From Lachnospiraceae bacterium C1.1 (lineage in GTDB: Bacteria > Bacillota > Clostridia > Lachnospirales > Lachnospiraceae): 64,000 nt of DNA. The DNA lies in the NCBI GenBank assembly GCA_030434875.1, contig JAUISW010000001.1, positions 1,065,501 through 1,129,500 on the forward strand, given 5' to 3'. Positions 8,075 through 18,600 of the stretch are shown piece after piece; position 1 is the stretch's first letter; every line of letters starts with the position of its first letter. The notes under the pieces were generated by a model. The model ran no database searches. It was not told where the DNA came from and saw only the letters and a program-made list of their open reading frames with translations. The translations under genes were made by a program, and so were the position numbers.

Positions 8075-10210
8075 ATGCTCGCTATATTTAAGAAAGAATT
8101 GAGGCAGTATTTTTATTCTGTGACCGGCTGCCTTTTTATTGCCGTTAATCTTTTTGTTATCGGTATTTATTTCATGGCAAATAACCTTTTGAGCATGAAT
8201 ACATCGATAGCAAATGTAATGAACAATGTCCTTTTTGTTTTGCTTATTATGATTCCCATTCTTACGATGAGAATCCTTGCTGAGGAGCAGAGACAGAAAA
8301 CAGACCAGCTGTTGCTGACATCGCCGGTATCAGTAGTAAAAATTGTAGTCGGCAAATATCTGGCTGTAGTTTCAATATTCCTCGTACCGGTTATTATTTC
8401 ATGCCTTTTCCCTCTGATACTTACTCCATTTGGAAAGGTAAATTATTCAGAATCCTATCTTTCGATTGCAGGATACTTTCTCTTTGGTGCAGCATGTATA
8501 GCTGTCGGAGTATTTATTTCCTCGATCACAGAAAGCCAGGTTATTGCAGCAGTAATATCATTTATTGTACTTTTCCTTACTTTCCTCATGAGTGGAATTG
8601 TAAGTATCCTTACAACTTCCGGAGATAATCCGGCCAAGCTGCTTAATGCTTTTGATTTTATCAGTCGTCTGGATAATTTCATGTCTGGGATTTTTGACAT
8701 AAAAGAGGCAGTTTATTTTATCACAGTTATTGTTCTGATGCTTTTCCTTACGTATCAGTCAATAATGAAGAGACGTTACAGTGTTTCAAGAAATACACTT
8801 TCGCTTTCAGTTTATTCAAATGCGGTTATTGTTATAGCGATAGCAATTTCTGTTGTAGTAAACCTTTTTGTAAATCAGATTCCTTCGGTTTATTCCGAGT
8901 TTGACCTTACAAGCAATGGTGTATTTACACTTACCCAGGATTCTAAGGATTTTATTGCAGCACTTGATCAGGATATAACAATTTATGTCCTCGGAACAAA
9001 AGAGCAGCTTGAAAATTATGATTATAAAGAAGTAACAAACACTCTTACTCAGTATAGCGAACTTTCAGATCATGTGAAGGTTGTCTATAAAGATCCTACA
9101 CTTGATCCGACTTTTGCTCAGCAGTTTACAAGTGAGAATGTCACGATCGGTTCACTTATTGTAGTTTGCGGCGAACATTCAAAGGTTGTCTCAACATCTG
9201 ATATTTACGAGACAGAAGTTGATTATTCGACCTATCAGCAGACTAGAACTGCTTACGATGGTGAAGGTCAGATAACATCAGCTATTTCATATGTAACAAG
9301 TGACGATCTTCCAAAGCTTTATGTGATCACAGGCCATAATGAAGCTTCGATTTCTGATTTCACAAGACTTAAGAGTGCTATTGAAAAGCAGAATATTGAG
9401 ATTGAGGAGCTTCAGCTTATTGCAGCAGATTCAATCCCTGAAGATGCTTCGGCCGTAATGATCCTTTCACCGGAAACTGATTATTCAAGGGATGATGCTG
9501 CTAAGATCAGTGATTATCTCAGCAATGGCGGAAATCTTATTATTTCTCTTAATTATACTGCAGAAGCAACACCTAATATCGATTCCGTGCTTGCAGCTTA
9601 TGGTGTAAATCACATAAATGGAATAGTATTTGAGACAGATCAGAGCAAGATGGTTCAGAATCCGATTTATCTGCTTCCTAACGTTGAAAGCACAACAATA
9701 ACTAATTCACTGCTTTCAGCTAATCTGCCGGCACTTGTACCTCAGGCATCTGCATTTACAGTAAGCAATGACGCTGTACCTGACACGACCGAGATGGAAG
9801 AAGCGCTTGTAACTTCTGACAGTTCTTATGTTAAGACGGACGTTAATAATGCTGAGAGCTCTGCAAAAGAAGCAGGTGATGTAGACGGTCCATTTGATAT
9901 TGCAGTTTATATCAAAGACACAGTTTCAGATAATGAAGCTAAAATAGCTGCTTTCTCTACAGATTATATATTTGAAGATGAAATCGATATGAATGTAGGC
10001 GGAGCAAATGTTTCTATAGCAACAAATGCATTGAATGATATGATCGATCAGACACTTAATGCAACAATTCCTTCAAAGAGCTATGATACGTCTTACCTTA
10101 CGGTAAACAGCGGAACAGCAATGCTTATTTCATTCCTGCTTATTATCTTCCTTCCAATAGCAACGCTTGCTGCAGGAATTGTAGTATGGTATAGAAGGAG
10201 GAAACGCTGA
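8075..10210 (+). CDS. Fused ABC-2 permease and GldG-type auxiliary domain
   Basis: The 711-residue protein joins two parts that are separate genes (gldF and gldG) in Bacteroidetes. Residues 1 to about 240 hold six hydrophobic segments of an ABC-2 permease. After another membrane segment near 250-270 there is a large extracytoplasmic part of the GldG (ABC_transp_aux) type, starting SVYSEFDLTSNGVFTLT, which includes KLYVITGHNEA. A final membrane helix and the basic tail WYRRRKR close it. It begins two bases after the ATPase gene and its stop shares one base with the next start. The transported substrate is unknown. Confidence 0.85.
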   Translation: MLAIFKKELRQYFYSVTGCLFIAVNLFVIGIYFMANNLLSMNTSIANVMNNVLFVLLIMIPILTMRILAEEQRQKTDQLLLTSPVSVVKIVVGKYLAVVSIFLVPVIISCLFPLILTPFGKVNYSESYLSIAGYFLFGAACIAVGVFISSITESQVIAAVISFIVLFLTFLMSGIVSILTTSGDNPAKLLNAFDFISRLDNFMSGIFDIKEAVYFITVIVLMLFLTYQSIMKRRYSVSRNTLSLSVYSNAVIVIAIAISVVVNLFVNQIPSVYSEFDLTSNGVFTLTQDSKDFIAALDQDITIYVLGTKEQLENYDYKEVTNTLTQYSELSDHVKVVYKDPTLDPTFAQQFTSENVTIGSLIVVCGEHSKVVSTSDIYETEVDYSTYQQTRTAYDGEGQITSAISYVTSDDLPKLYVITGHNEASISDFTRLKSAIEKQNIEIEELQLIAADSIPEDASAVMILSPETDYSRDDAAKISDYLSNGGNLIISLNYTAEATPNIDSVLAAYGVNHINGIVFETDQSKMVQNPIYLLPNVESTTITNSLLSANLPALVPQASAFTVSNDAVPDTTEMEEALVTSDSSYVKTDVNNAESSAKEAGDVDGPFDIAVYIKDTVSDNEAKIAAFSTDYIFEDEIDMNVGGANVSIATNALNDMIDQTLNATIPSKSYDTSYLTVNSGTAMLISFLLIIFLPIATLAAGIVVWYRRRKR

Positions 10211-10770
10211 TGGAAAAGAAGCAGATCAGAAACCTTGTGATACTTGCATGCGTACTTTTAATATGTATTGTCGGATATTTCTGCATGAAAAACTTTAACG
10301 AAGAACAGGAGGCAGCTTCTGAAGCTGCCTCTGAAGCAGAAGAAGAGGGAACATCTATCAGTTCAATAAGTGCCGATGAGATCGTATCCATGAGTTGGAA
10401 ATATGACGGTACAGATGTGACTATAGAGAAGGGTGATGATGACGTCTGGTTTTACGGTTCAACAAGCCTTAACGAAGCAAAGCCTTCAACAATGAAGCAT
10501 GACCTTGCAGATCTTTCTGCAAAGAACACCATAACCGGTGATGATGTTAATCTTGAAAGCTTTGGCTTAAATGATCCTTCAAATGTAATATCGGCAAAAA
10601 CTTCTTCAGGTGATTCTATTATTGTGACGATCGGTATTCAGAACGAAGTAACAAGTGAATATTATTGCTATATCAATGATGACAGCTCAACGGTATACAC
10701 GATATCCTCAACTCTTTATAATGACTTTAACACAGATCCTGAGGATATGGCCGCAGACAGCGGTGAATAA
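10210..10770 (+). CDS. DUF4340-type membrane-anchored protein
   Basis: This 186-residue protein has one N-terminal membrane anchor (residues 7-27), an Ala/Ser/Glu linker, then an extracytoplasmic domain like DUF4340 (SADEIVSMSWKYDGTDVTIEKGDDDVW). It overlaps the permease gene by one base (TGATG), so translational coupling is likely. DUF4340 proteins commonly follow GldG-type genes, which supports a three-gene membrane complex. It is shorter than many family members, which repeat the domain. Confidence 0.78.
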   Translation: MEKKQIRNLVILACVLLICIVGYFCMKNFNEEQEAASEAASEAEEEGTSISSISADEIVSMSWKYDGTDVTIEKGDDDVWFYGSTSLNEAKPSTMKHDLADLSAKNTITGDDVNLESFGLNDPSNVISAKTSSGDSIIVTIGIQNEVTSEYYCYINDDSSTVYTISSTLYNDFNTDPEDMAADSGE

Positions 10771-10805
10771 AAACTTGCAAAGACTTATTCATTGGTGGTA
10801 AAATA

Positions 10806-10847
10806 TTTTAGGTTATTGACTTTCAAAAGAAAATCAATAACCTAAAA
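10806..10847 (+). terminator. Hairpin after the Gld-like operon
   Basis: A perfect 14 bp stem (TTTTAGGTTATTGA with its complement) lies 36 bases after the stop and is followed by TTTGCGGTTTTTG. It probably ends the three-gene transcript. Confidence 0.7.
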
Positions 10848-10902
10848 TTTTGCGGTTTTTGTGGGAATGACCGCGATTTATGTGTAAAAGGAGGAGTTAA
10901 TT

Positions 10903-11475
10903 ATGGATGATTTTGAATTAATAGGTGCAATGATGGCAATTGGTTTCTTCGCATTTATAGCAATTTTTTTAACATTGATCGGTTATGTTATCTCATCTTT
11001 ACTCTTAATGAAAGTGTTCAAGATGGCAGGATATAATAAACCGGTTCATGCATGGATACCTTTTTATAATGCTTATATTTTGGCAAGCATACTTTCTGAA
11101 GGACTTGACAGTGTTCATGTTCTTTTCGTAGATATCCCCAGAGATCTTTATAAATGGTGTTTTCTTATTATTTATGCTGCTTCATTGATCATCAGCAACA
11201 TACCATTTATTGGTCCGTTCATCTCTCTGGCTTTGTCTGTTATCTTTTATGGTGATCAGAACGCACGTGTTTTTGCCTTTATGTCTGGTAAAAGTGTAGA
11301 GGATGAGACTGCTATTGGACTGATATCTGCATTTGTTTACATTGTTTATATTGTAATGGTTGTTTCTCATAGTACTGATGGAACTGAACGTATAAGATTC
11401 AGGGATAATGATGTGATTTCATACAGAGATGTTGACAACAATGGTTACAATAATTCAAATAGTGCTCAACTTTAA
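10903..11475 (+). CDS. Polytopic membrane protein, DUF5684-like
   Basis: The protein has 190 residues and three or four hydrophobic helices (about residues 10-38, 83-118 and 127-148), with the segment KMAGYNKPVHAWIPFYNAYILASI between the first two. That AGxxxxxAWIPxYN pattern is typical of DUF5684 and related small membrane proteins of unknown function. The C-terminus is polar and Asn-rich. AAAGGAGGAG precedes the ATG. It stands alone between two hairpins. Confidence 0.62.
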   Translation: MDDFELIGAMMAIGFFAFIAIFLTLIGYVISSLLLMKVFKMAGYNKPVHAWIPFYNAYILASILSEGLDSVHVLFVDIPRDLYKWCFLIIYAASLIISNIPFIGPFISLALSVIFYGDQNARVFAFMSGKSVEDETAIGLISAFVYIVYIVMVVSHSTDGTERIRFRDNDVISYRDVDNNGYNNSNSAQL

Positions 11476-11493
11476 TTATTGTAAAAAATTATT

Positions 11494-11518
11494 AAAGACC
11501 TGTATAAAACAGGTCTTT
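11494..11518 (+). terminator. Hairpin terminator
   Basis: A perfect 10 bp stem (AAAGACCTGT with ACAGGTCTTT) sits 18 bases after the upstream gene and just ahead of gltX. Confidence 0.7.
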
Positions 11519-11559
11519 AGTGAAATTTAAATAAAGAAATGAGGTTTCAAAGAATTTAA

Positions 11560-13023
11560 ATGGCAAAGGTAAGGACAAGATTTGCACCTTCACCGACAGG
11601 AAGGATGCACGTTGGTAATTTAAGAACTGCATTATATGCATATTTGATTTCAAAGCATGCAGATGGAGACTTTATTCTTCGTATCGAGGATACAGATCAG
11701 AATCGTGAGATGGAGGGTGCTGTTGATATTATAAACAGAACTCTTGAAAAGACAGGTCTTAAGCATGATGAAGGTCCGGATATTGATGGAGGTGTAGGTC
11801 CTTATGTTCAGTCAGAACGTGTAAAGAGCGGTCTTTACATGAAATATGCAAAAGAACTTGTTGAAAAAGGCGAAGCTTATTACTGCTTTTGTACCCAGGA
11901 ACGTCTCGATACATTAAGACATAAGGTTGAGGGAACAGACAAGGAAATTTCTGTATACGACAAGCACTGTCTCCACCTTTCAAAGGAAGAGGTAGAAGCA
12001 AATCTTGCTGCCGGAAAGCCTTTTGTTATCAGACAGAATAATCCTACAGAGGGAACAACAACATTTCACGATGATATTTATGGTGATATCACTGTAAATA
12101 ATGATGAGCTTGATGATATGATCCTTATCAAGTCAGATGGATTCCCTACATATAATTTTGCCAATGTTGTTGATGACCACCTTATGGGAATCACACATGT
12201 AGTACGTGGTAATGAGTATCTTTCTTCTTCTCCTAAATACAATCGTCTTTATGAGGCTTTTGGTTGGGAGATTCCGGAATATATCCATTGTCCGCTTATC
12301 ACTGATGAAGACCATAAAAAACTCTCCAAGAGAAGCGGACACTCATCTTTTGAAGATCTCCTCGAGCAGGGATTCCTTTCAGAGGCAATTGTTAATTTTG
12401 TTGCTTTGCTTGGATGGTCTCCTGAAGATAATGAAGAGATCATGTCTCTTGAAGAGCTTGTAAAGAAGTTTGATTATCACCACATTAACAAGAGCCCTGC
12501 TGTATTTGATTATGGTAAGCTCAAGTGGATGAATGGTGAGTATATCAAAAAGATGGACTTTGATAAATTCTATGAAATGGCTGAGCCTTATATTAAAGGG
12601 GTAATACACAGAGACCTTGATCTTAAGAAGATCGCTAAAATGGTACAGTCCAGAATAGAAATTTTCCCTGACATTGCAGGGCATATTGATTTCTTTGAGA
12701 ATGTTCCGGATTATGATATTTCAATGTATACTCATAAGAAAATGAAGACTACTCCGGAGATTTCACTTGAGATCTTAAAGGAGCTTCTTCCTGTTCTTGA
12801 ATCAACTGAAGATTACAGCAATGATGCTCTTTATGAGCTTATTAAGGATTTCGTAGCAAAGAAAGGCTGCAAGAATGGACAGGCTCTCTGGCCGGTACGT
12901 ACAGCTCTTTCAGGTAAGCAGATGACTCCCGGCGGAGCAACAGAGCTTATGGAGGTTCTTGGAAAAGAAGAGTCCCTTGTTCGTATCAAAGCAGCAATTG
13001 AAAAATTAGAGAAAGAAATATAA
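11560..13023 (+). CDS. gltX: Glutamyl-tRNA synthetase
   Basis: This enzyme charges tRNA-Glu (and in many Firmicutes tRNA-Gln). The 487-residue class I synthetase has the HIGH-type motif as MHVGN in [20 protein letters not shown] (residues 8-27), the KMSKS-type loop as KKLSKRSGH near residue 254, and [20 protein letters not shown] in the catalytic domain, followed by a helical anticodon-binding part. Length and frame are normal. The uvrD-like gene starts four bases after its stop, so the two may share a transcript. Confidence 0.96.
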   Translation: MAKVRTRFAPSPTGRMHVGNLRTALYAYLISKHADGDFILRIEDTDQNREMEGAVDIINRTLEKTGLKHDEGPDIDGGVGPYVQSERVKSGLYMKYAKELVEKGEAYYCFCTQERLDTLRHKVEGTDKEISVYDKHCLHLSKEEVEANLAAGKPFVIRQNNPTEGTTTFHDDIYGDITVNNDELDDMILIKSDGFPTYNFANVVDDHLMGITHVVRGNEYLSSSPKYNRLYEAFGWEIPEYIHCPLITDEDHKKLSKRSGHSSFEDLLEQGFLSEAIVNFVALLGWSPEDNEEIMSLEELVKKFDYHHINKSPAVFDYGKLKWMNGEYIKKMDFDKFYEMAEPYIKGVIHRDLDLKKIAKMVQSRIEIFPDIAGHIDFFENVPDYDISMYTHKKMKTTPEISLEILKELLPVLESTEDYSNDALYELIKDFVAKKGCKNGQALWPVRTALSGKQMTPGGATELMEVLGKEESLVRIKAAIEKLEKEI

Positions 13024-13027
13024 TTTA

Positions 13028-14896
13028 ATGATTTTAACTTGCAATAACAATTATTCCTTTAATGAGGAACAGGAGCTTGCAAGAACTCATCTGAGGGGAC
13101 CCGCTTTAATTCTGGCGGGTCCCGGCTCAGGTAAAACAAGAGTTATAACAGGCAGGCTTTCATATCTTATCGGCGAATCAGCCGTATCTCCCTCATCTAT
13201 CTTAACAATAACATTTACAAAAGCAGCCGCTGAAGAAATGAAAAGCAGAGCTTTTTCTTTGATTGGAAACCCGGCTTCAGCAGTTAATTTCGGTACATTC
13301 CACAGCATTTTCCTATTAATTCTTCGTAATAGATATCGTTTTGGTCCGGAAAATATCATAAAATCCCGAATGCAATATGAAATTTCAAAAGAAATTATAG
13401 AATCAGAGAAAATAGAAATACGTGATTCAGACAGATTTTATTCAGATTTAATAAGTGAAATAAGCAGATATAAAACATTTCGTAAACCCGATGAGGAATT
13501 CAGATCGTCAGTTCTTGACAATGAAAGTTTCCATATATTTTATGAGCATTACAAAAAACGTCTAAATTCACTGAGGCTTATAGATTTCGATGATATGATA
13601 TTAAGATGCAATGAGCTATTTCATGAAAGAGATGATATAAGAAAAAAATGGTCGGAAAAGTATGAATACATAATGATCGATGAGTTTCAGGATATTGACA
13701 CTGTTCAATATGATACAATAAAAATGCTTTCCGGAGAAAAGAGAAATCTTTTTGTGGTAGGAGATGATGATCAGTCAATATATGGTTTCAGAGGTGCAGA
13801 TCCTTCAATAATGAAGAGATTTCTGGAAGATTATCCGGATACGAAATATATAAAGCTGTCAAAGAATTACAGATCTGCTCCGGATATAGTGAAAACGGCT
13901 GCAATCATAATTTCTGATAATAAAAACAGGTTGGAAAAGAATATTGTTTCGGCAAATGATACTACGCAGTCAGAATCAGTGGATATAAAAAGCTTTAAGG
14001 ATCATGAAGAAGAAATCAACTGCTTAAAAGATGAATTGATTAAATCAGGTCAAAAAAATAAATCAAAAGCTATAATCCTTAGAACTAATTCTTTAAGTTC
14101 ATATTTTGCTTCAGAACTTATGATGCGGGATATAAAAGTAATCTGTAAAGATAAACCTAATGACATATATAATCATTTCATAGTTAAAGATATTTTTGCA
14201 TATCTGGCGATTGCCGGCGGCAGTAAAAGCCGTTCGGATTTTTATAGGATCATGAATAAACCTTATAGATATATAAGCAGAAACAGCGTTCCCGGTAAAG
14301 AATTTGATTTTGATTACATGAAAAAGTTTCACAGAGAGGATATCCGGACATTTTCTGCCTTAATAAAGCTTGAAAACGATCTTAAACTTATAAGTAAAAT
14401 GAGACCGTATACTGCAATAAATTATCTGTTTAAGGGAGTTGGTTATCTTTCATATCTAAAAAATTATGCTTTCGATAAAAAGCTGGAGTATGAACAATTG
14501 AAAGAAAAAGCTTTATTTATAAAGGAAAAATCCAGAAATTTCAGAACTTATTCGGAATGGCTAGAAAATGTTGAGGATTACAGGAGTGGAATAAATGAAA
14601 ATAAAGCAGATATTAAGTCAACAGATAATAATGATGGAATTATAATTATGACAATGCATGCTTCTAAAGGGCTTGAATTTGATGAAGTTTTTCTTCCGGA
14701 TGTCAACGAAAAAATTATTCCGTACAAAAAAGCCGTTCTGCCTGCAGATCTAGAGGAGGAGAGACGCTTATTTTATGTAGCTGCAACAAGAGCAAAAGAA
14801 AAATTGCATATCTGGAATATTAAAGATAATTTTGGCAAGGAAATGACATCATCAAGGTTTATTGAAAAAGTATGCACGGATAAATCAGAGAAGTAG
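13028..14896 (+). CDS. UvrD/PcrA-type superfamily 1 DNA helicase
   Basis: This ATP-dependent 3'-5' helicase (622 residues) carries the full set of SF1 motifs. They are the Q-motif FNEEQELA, Walker A LAGPGSGKTRVI (about residue 32), TFTKAAAEEMKSR, Walker B IDEFQDID, GDDDQSIYGFRGA, KNYRS, TMHASKGLEFDEVF and VAATRAKEKL. It is about 100 residues shorter than PcrA or UvrD and lacks their long C-terminal extension, so it may be an accessory paralogue. The codon use is more AT-rich than in gltX. No clear ribosome site precedes the ATG, which lies four bases after gltX. Confidence 0.88.
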   Translation: MILTCNNNYSFNEEQELARTHLRGPALILAGPGSGKTRVITGRLSYLIGESAVSPSSILTITFTKAAAEEMKSRAFSLIGNPASAVNFGTFHSIFLLILRNRYRFGPENIIKSRMQYEISKEIIESEKIEIRDSDRFYSDLISEISRYKTFRKPDEEFRSSVLDNESFHIFYEHYKKRLNSLRLIDFDDMILRCNELFHERDDIRKKWSEKYEYIMIDEFQDIDTVQYDTIKMLSGEKRNLFVVGDDDQSIYGFRGADPSIMKRFLEDYPDTKYIKLSKNYRSAPDIVKTAAIIISDNKNRLEKNIVSANDTTQSESVDIKSFKDHEEEINCLKDELIKSGQKNKSKAIILRTNSLSSYFASELMMRDIKVICKDKPNDIYNHFIVKDIFAYLAIAGGSKSRSDFYRIMNKPYRYISRNSVPGKEFDFDYMKKFHREDIRTFSALIKLENDLKLISKMRPYTAINYLFKGVGYLSYLKNYAFDKKLEYEQLKEKALFIKEKSRNFRTYSEWLENVEDYRSGINENKADIKSTDNNDGIIIMTMHASKGLEFDEVFLPDVNEKIIPYKKAVLPADLEEERRLFYVAATRAKEKLHIWNIKDNFGKEMTSSRFIEKVCTDKSEK

Positions 14897-15042
14897 GATA
14901 CAGATAGCTTCCAGGTAAAAAAATACAAGGCAAAATACTTATATAGTTTAATATTTTATTATTACTCTTGGCGTGTTATCTGATACAATTGAAACATTAG
15001 ACTAGAAATTACAAATTCAAATAATTATGGAGGTTATAAAGA

Positions 15043-15576
15043 ATGAAAGAAAAAGTTGATATCACTGATTATGCAAATCTGATCACAAAGGCATTGCCTA
15101 AGGGGATTTTATTGAATACAGATGCTGACAAGTTTAATTCAATGGTCATAGGCTGGGGACATCTTGGTACATTATGGAATAAGCCTACTTTTCATGTTTA
15201 TGTCCGTCAGGGAAGATTCACCAAAAAGCAACTTGATAAATCAGGAGAATTTACTATCAGTATTCCTTTAGAAAATCCGGATCCGGAGATAACAAAAATA
15301 TGCGGCTGGCAGTCTGGATTTAATATTGATAAAGTTAAAGAAGCCGGACTTGTACTTGAAGATCCGGAAGTGATCAAAACACGTTCTGTAAAAAAATATC
15401 CTTTGACTATTGAATGCAAAGTTTTATATTCTCAGGATCAGGATCTTTCTAAGATTCCTGAAGATATCAGAGAAAAAGCATATCCTCAGGACGTTGACGG
15501 AACTTATCCTATGGCAAACAGGGATAATCACACCATGTATGTCGGCGAAATAGTTGCTGCATATATTATAAAATAA
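15043..15576 (+). CDS. Flavin reductase-like flavoprotein
   Basis: This 177-residue protein belongs to the flavin reductase-like FMN-binding family. The core signatures are FNSMVIGWGHLGTLWNKPTFHVYVRQGRFT (about residues 31-60, a substrate and FMN pocket) and the FTISIPLENP strand. Such proteins bind FMN and reduce flavins or small substrates; the true substrate cannot be read from sequence. GGAGG stands eight bases before the ATG. It has its own upstream region (14897-15042) and appears monocistronic. Confidence 0.82.
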   Translation: MKEKVDITDYANLITKALPKGILLNTDADKFNSMVIGWGHLGTLWNKPTFHVYVRQGRFTKKQLDKSGEFTISIPLENPDPEITKICGWQSGFNIDKVKEAGLVLEDPEVIKTRSVKKYPLTIECKVLYSQDQDLSKIPEDIREKAYPQDVDGTYPMANRDNHTMYVGEIVAAYIIK

Positions 15577-15640
15577 TTTAATGTTATAAATGGAATTATG
15601 CTATAATTAAAATAATTATAAATACAAGGGGAATCAAATT

Positions 15641-16399
15641 ATGAAAAATTATCTCAAAGCAATTCTATTCATGTCACTTTTTTTATCTACTGTAATTTGT
15701 TTTAAGAGTACAGGTTATGCAATGGTAAGCGATATTAGTGCTTATGCTGCCGGAACTGTATTACCTGCAACTGAAATTGATAATGGCAATCTGCCGCTTT
15801 ATTTCACTTCAAACACGATAAATGTCGGAGATAGTGTTTATAACAGAATTTATGGAAAGACTTATGTTGAAAACCCTCATGTAGCACTTTCTGATCTCAG
15901 ATATTTAAAAATGCTTCATTATAATTTTGATGGAAATGTTCAAGTTGGGGAGATGATAGTAAATAAGGAGATCGCCGATAGTACACTTTCTGTATTTAAG
16001 TCTTTATTTAGTTCAAAATATCAGATCAGACAGATGCATCTTGCAGATGATTTCTGGTATATAGACAGTCTGACAACAGATGATGTGTGCATGCTGGTTG
16101 ATAACACTTCATGCTTTAATTACAGGGTAGTTCAGGGAACAAGCAAAGTTTCCAACCATGCCAAGGGTCTTGCTATAGATATAAATCCTCATGAAAATCC
16201 CTATGCGAAGGCTGTTGGTGATGGTACATATTCAATCATTAAGCCACAGCTTTATGCAGAAGGTTATATGACTGACAGAGAATCAAAGGCTCACGCAATC
16301 ACTACAAATGATCTCGCTTATCAGTTGTTTACAACTAATGGTTTTACCTGGGGTGGAAGTTGGACATCAGTTAAGGATTATCAGCATTTTGAAAGGTAA
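15641..16399 (+). CDS. Secreted M15 family D-alanyl-D-alanine carboxypeptidase-like protein
   Basis: The 252-residue protein starts with a signal peptide (about residues 1-28). Its C-terminal half is an M15 peptidase domain with the zinc-binding signature SNHAKGLAIDINP near residue 177 and a second site in SVKDYQHFE near the end. Such enzymes trim peptidoglycan cross-links or stem peptides outside the cell. It lies only seven bases ahead of the first NHLM exporter gene, so co-transcription with peptide export is likely. The link may be remodelling of the wall for export, but this is inference. Confidence 0.82.
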   Translation: MKNYLKAILFMSLFLSTVICFKSTGYAMVSDISAYAAGTVLPATEIDNGNLPLYFTSNTINVGDSVYNRIYGKTYVENPHVALSDLRYLKMLHYNFDGNVQVGEMIVNKEIADSTLSVFKSLFSSKYQIRQMHLADDFWYIDSLTTDDVCMLVDNTSCFNYRVVQGTSKVSNHAKGLAIDINPHENPYAKAVGDGTYSIIKPQLYAEGYMTDRESKAHAITTNDLAYQLFTTNGFTWGGSWTSVKDYQHFER

Positions 16400-16406
16400 T
16401 TAAAAT

Positions 16407-18587
16407 ATGGGGAGAGATGGGAGCAGATCAAAAAAGAAAAAAGTTGTCAAAGTGCCTGTTGTTATGCAGATGGAAGCGACAGAATGCGGAGCAGCATGCC
16501 TTGACATGGTATTTGCATATTACGGTAAATGGATTCCATTAGAGGAAATGCGTGTAAAATGCGGAGTTTCCAGAAATGGATCCAATGCTAAAAATTTACT
16601 TCTTGCTGCCAGAAAAGAAAACTTTACAGCAAAAGGTTATCGATTTGAACCGGATGAATTACAAGAATATGGAACATTTCCATGTATTGTATTCTGGGAA
16701 TTTAACCATTTTGTTGTTGTTTGTGGTTTTAAGGGTAATTATGTCTATATTAACGACCCGGCCAGAGGAAATATAAAGATAAGTAGGGAAAGCTTTGATG
16801 AAGGCTTTACCGGCGTAACTTTAATGTTTGAGCCAACAGAAGATTTCGTACCTTCGGGCTCCAAAAAAAGTGTTCTTAAATTTGCTTTAAGTCGTCTTTC
16901 AGGAACTAAAGAAGCTATCGCTATAACAGCTATTTGTTCCATCTGTGCTTCAATATTTACAATAATCTTCCAGGCCTATGCAAGATTTTTTACAGATAAT
17001 CTTCTTACTGGGTTGAATACAGGGTATTTATTACCGTTTATCATTTCAATAAGCGTTTTTTCAATTTTAAATATTATTTTAGAATGGATAAATGCTATCT
17101 GCAGTTATCGTATTGAAGGTAAATTTGCAACTATAGGCGCATCTGCATATATTTGGAAAGTGCTTCATCTTCCAATGGATTTCTTTAATCAGCGTCTTGC
17201 AGGAGATATTCAGCAAAGAAAAAATACAAATGAATCTATTGCCGGCACGCTCATTAATACATTGTCACCTTTAGTACTTGATTCTATAATGATGCTGATC
17301 TATTTAGTAGTTATGATACGCTATAACATTATCCTGACTTTGATCGGCATAATTTCAGTTTGCATAAATATTTTTGTCGCTGCATATATTTCCCAAAAAA
17401 GAGTTAATATAACCAGAGTATTGATGAGGGACAACGGCAAACTTTATTCAGCAACTGTAAGCGGTGTTGAAATGATCGAATCAATTAAAGCCAGTGGCTC
17501 CGAAAATGGTTATTTTGAGCGTTGGTCCGGTTATCAGGCATCTGTTAATAATCAGAATGTAAAGGTTCTTAATATTTCACAAACTATAGGTATTCTGCCG
17601 TCGCTGATTTCGACTTTATCCAGTTCCGCTATACTATTTATTGGCGTTTATATGACTATGCACGGTGAATTTACGGTTGGTATGATTCTTGCTTTTCAAG
17701 GCTTTTTGTCATCGTTTACGGCTCCTGTAAGCAATCTTTTGTCAGCAGGACAGCTTATCCAGGAAATGAGAACTTCCATGGAAAGAATAGAAGATGTTGT
17801 TGAATATAAGAATGATCCGGTTTTTGAAAATGAGCGATCAATTGATGAGAACAACAACTATGAAAAATTATCCGGTAATATAGAAATCAAAAATTTAACA
17901 TTTGGCTATTCGATTTTGGAAGAACCCTTAATAAGTGATTTTAATCTTACCTTAAAGCAGGGACAAAGTATTGCATTTGTTGGTGCTACAGGTTGTGGCA
18001 AATCCACTCTCAGCAAGCTCATATCAGGATTATATAAGCCCTGGGGTGGAGAAATTCTTTTTGATGGTAAAAATATCAACGAAATAGACCGTAATGTGTT
18101 TACCGGCTCTGTTGCTGTAGTAGATCAGAATATAATTTTATTTGAAGATACTATCGCTAATAATATAAGAATGTGGGACAGTTCAATAGAAGACTTTGAA
18201 GTGATACTTGCCGCGAGAGATGCACAGATCCATGAAACAATCGTAAGCAGACGAGACGGATATGACAGTATGCTTAAAGAAGATGGAAGTAATTTATCCG
18301 GCGGTGAACGACAGAGACTGGAAATAGCGAGAGTTCTGGCTCAGGATCCTACTATTATGATAATGGATGAGGCAACAAGTGCCCTGGATGCTGATACAGA
18401 GAAATCTGTTGTAAATGCTGTAAGAGACCGCGGCATTACAACTATAGTTATCGCACACAGGCTTTCTACTGTTAGAAATTGTGACGAGATCATAGTTTTA
18501 GACAAGGGAAAGGTTATAGAGAGAGGAACACACGACGAATTAATGTCTGCAGGCGGAAAATACTGTGAATTGGTTTCAAGTGAGTGA
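16407..18587 (+). CDS. NHLM-type peptide exporter with C39 leader peptidase
   Basis: This 726-residue ABC protein should cleave a leader from a ribosomally made peptide and export the core. The N-terminal C39 peptidase has catalytic Cys27 (EATECGAACLDM), His101 (NHFVVVCGF) and Asp117 (YINDPARG), so the triad is complete. Six membrane helices follow (about 165-440), then the ATPase with Walker A GATGCGKSTLS, signature NLSGGERQRLE and Walker B IMIMDEATSALD. The pairing with a second ABC protein and the overall form match the NHLM bacteriocin exporters. No precursor or modification gene is adjacent. It starts seven bases after the M15 peptidase gene. Confidence 0.88.
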   Translation: MGRDGSRSKKKKVVKVPVVMQMEATECGAACLDMVFAYYGKWIPLEEMRVKCGVSRNGSNAKNLLLAARKENFTAKGYRFEPDELQEYGTFPCIVFWEFNHFVVVCGFKGNYVYINDPARGNIKISRESFDEGFTGVTLMFEPTEDFVPSGSKKSVLKFALSRLSGTKEAIAITAICSICASIFTIIFQAYARFFTDNLLTGLNTGYLLPFIISISVFSILNIILEWINAICSYRIEGKFATIGASAYIWKVLHLPMDFFNQRLAGDIQQRKNTNESIAGTLINTLSPLVLDSIMMLIYLVVMIRYNIILTLIGIISVCINIFVAAYISQKRVNITRVLMRDNGKLYSATVSGVEMIESIKASGSENGYFERWSGYQASVNNQNVKVLNISQTIGILPSLISTLSSSAILFIGVYMTMHGEFTVGMILAFQGFLSSFTAPVSNLLSAGQLIQEMRTSMERIEDVVEYKNDPVFENERSIDENNNYEKLSGNIEIKNLTFGYSILEEPLISDFNLTLKQGQSIAFVGATGCGKSTLSKLISGLYKPWGGEILFDGKNINEIDRNVFTGSVAVVDQNIILFEDTIANNIRMWDSSIEDFEVILAARDAQIHETIVSRRDGYDSMLKEDGSNLSGGERQRLEIARVLAQDPTIMIMDEATSALDADTEKSVVNAVRDRGITTIVIAHRLSTVRNCDEIIVLDKGKVIERGTHDELMSAGGKYCELVSSE

Positions 18588-18600
18588 GTAGGGGTAATGT

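Noticed and set aside
12133..12684. Open frames opposite gltX
   Set aside because: They lie fully inside a conserved housekeeping gene and look like shadow frames of its codon pattern.
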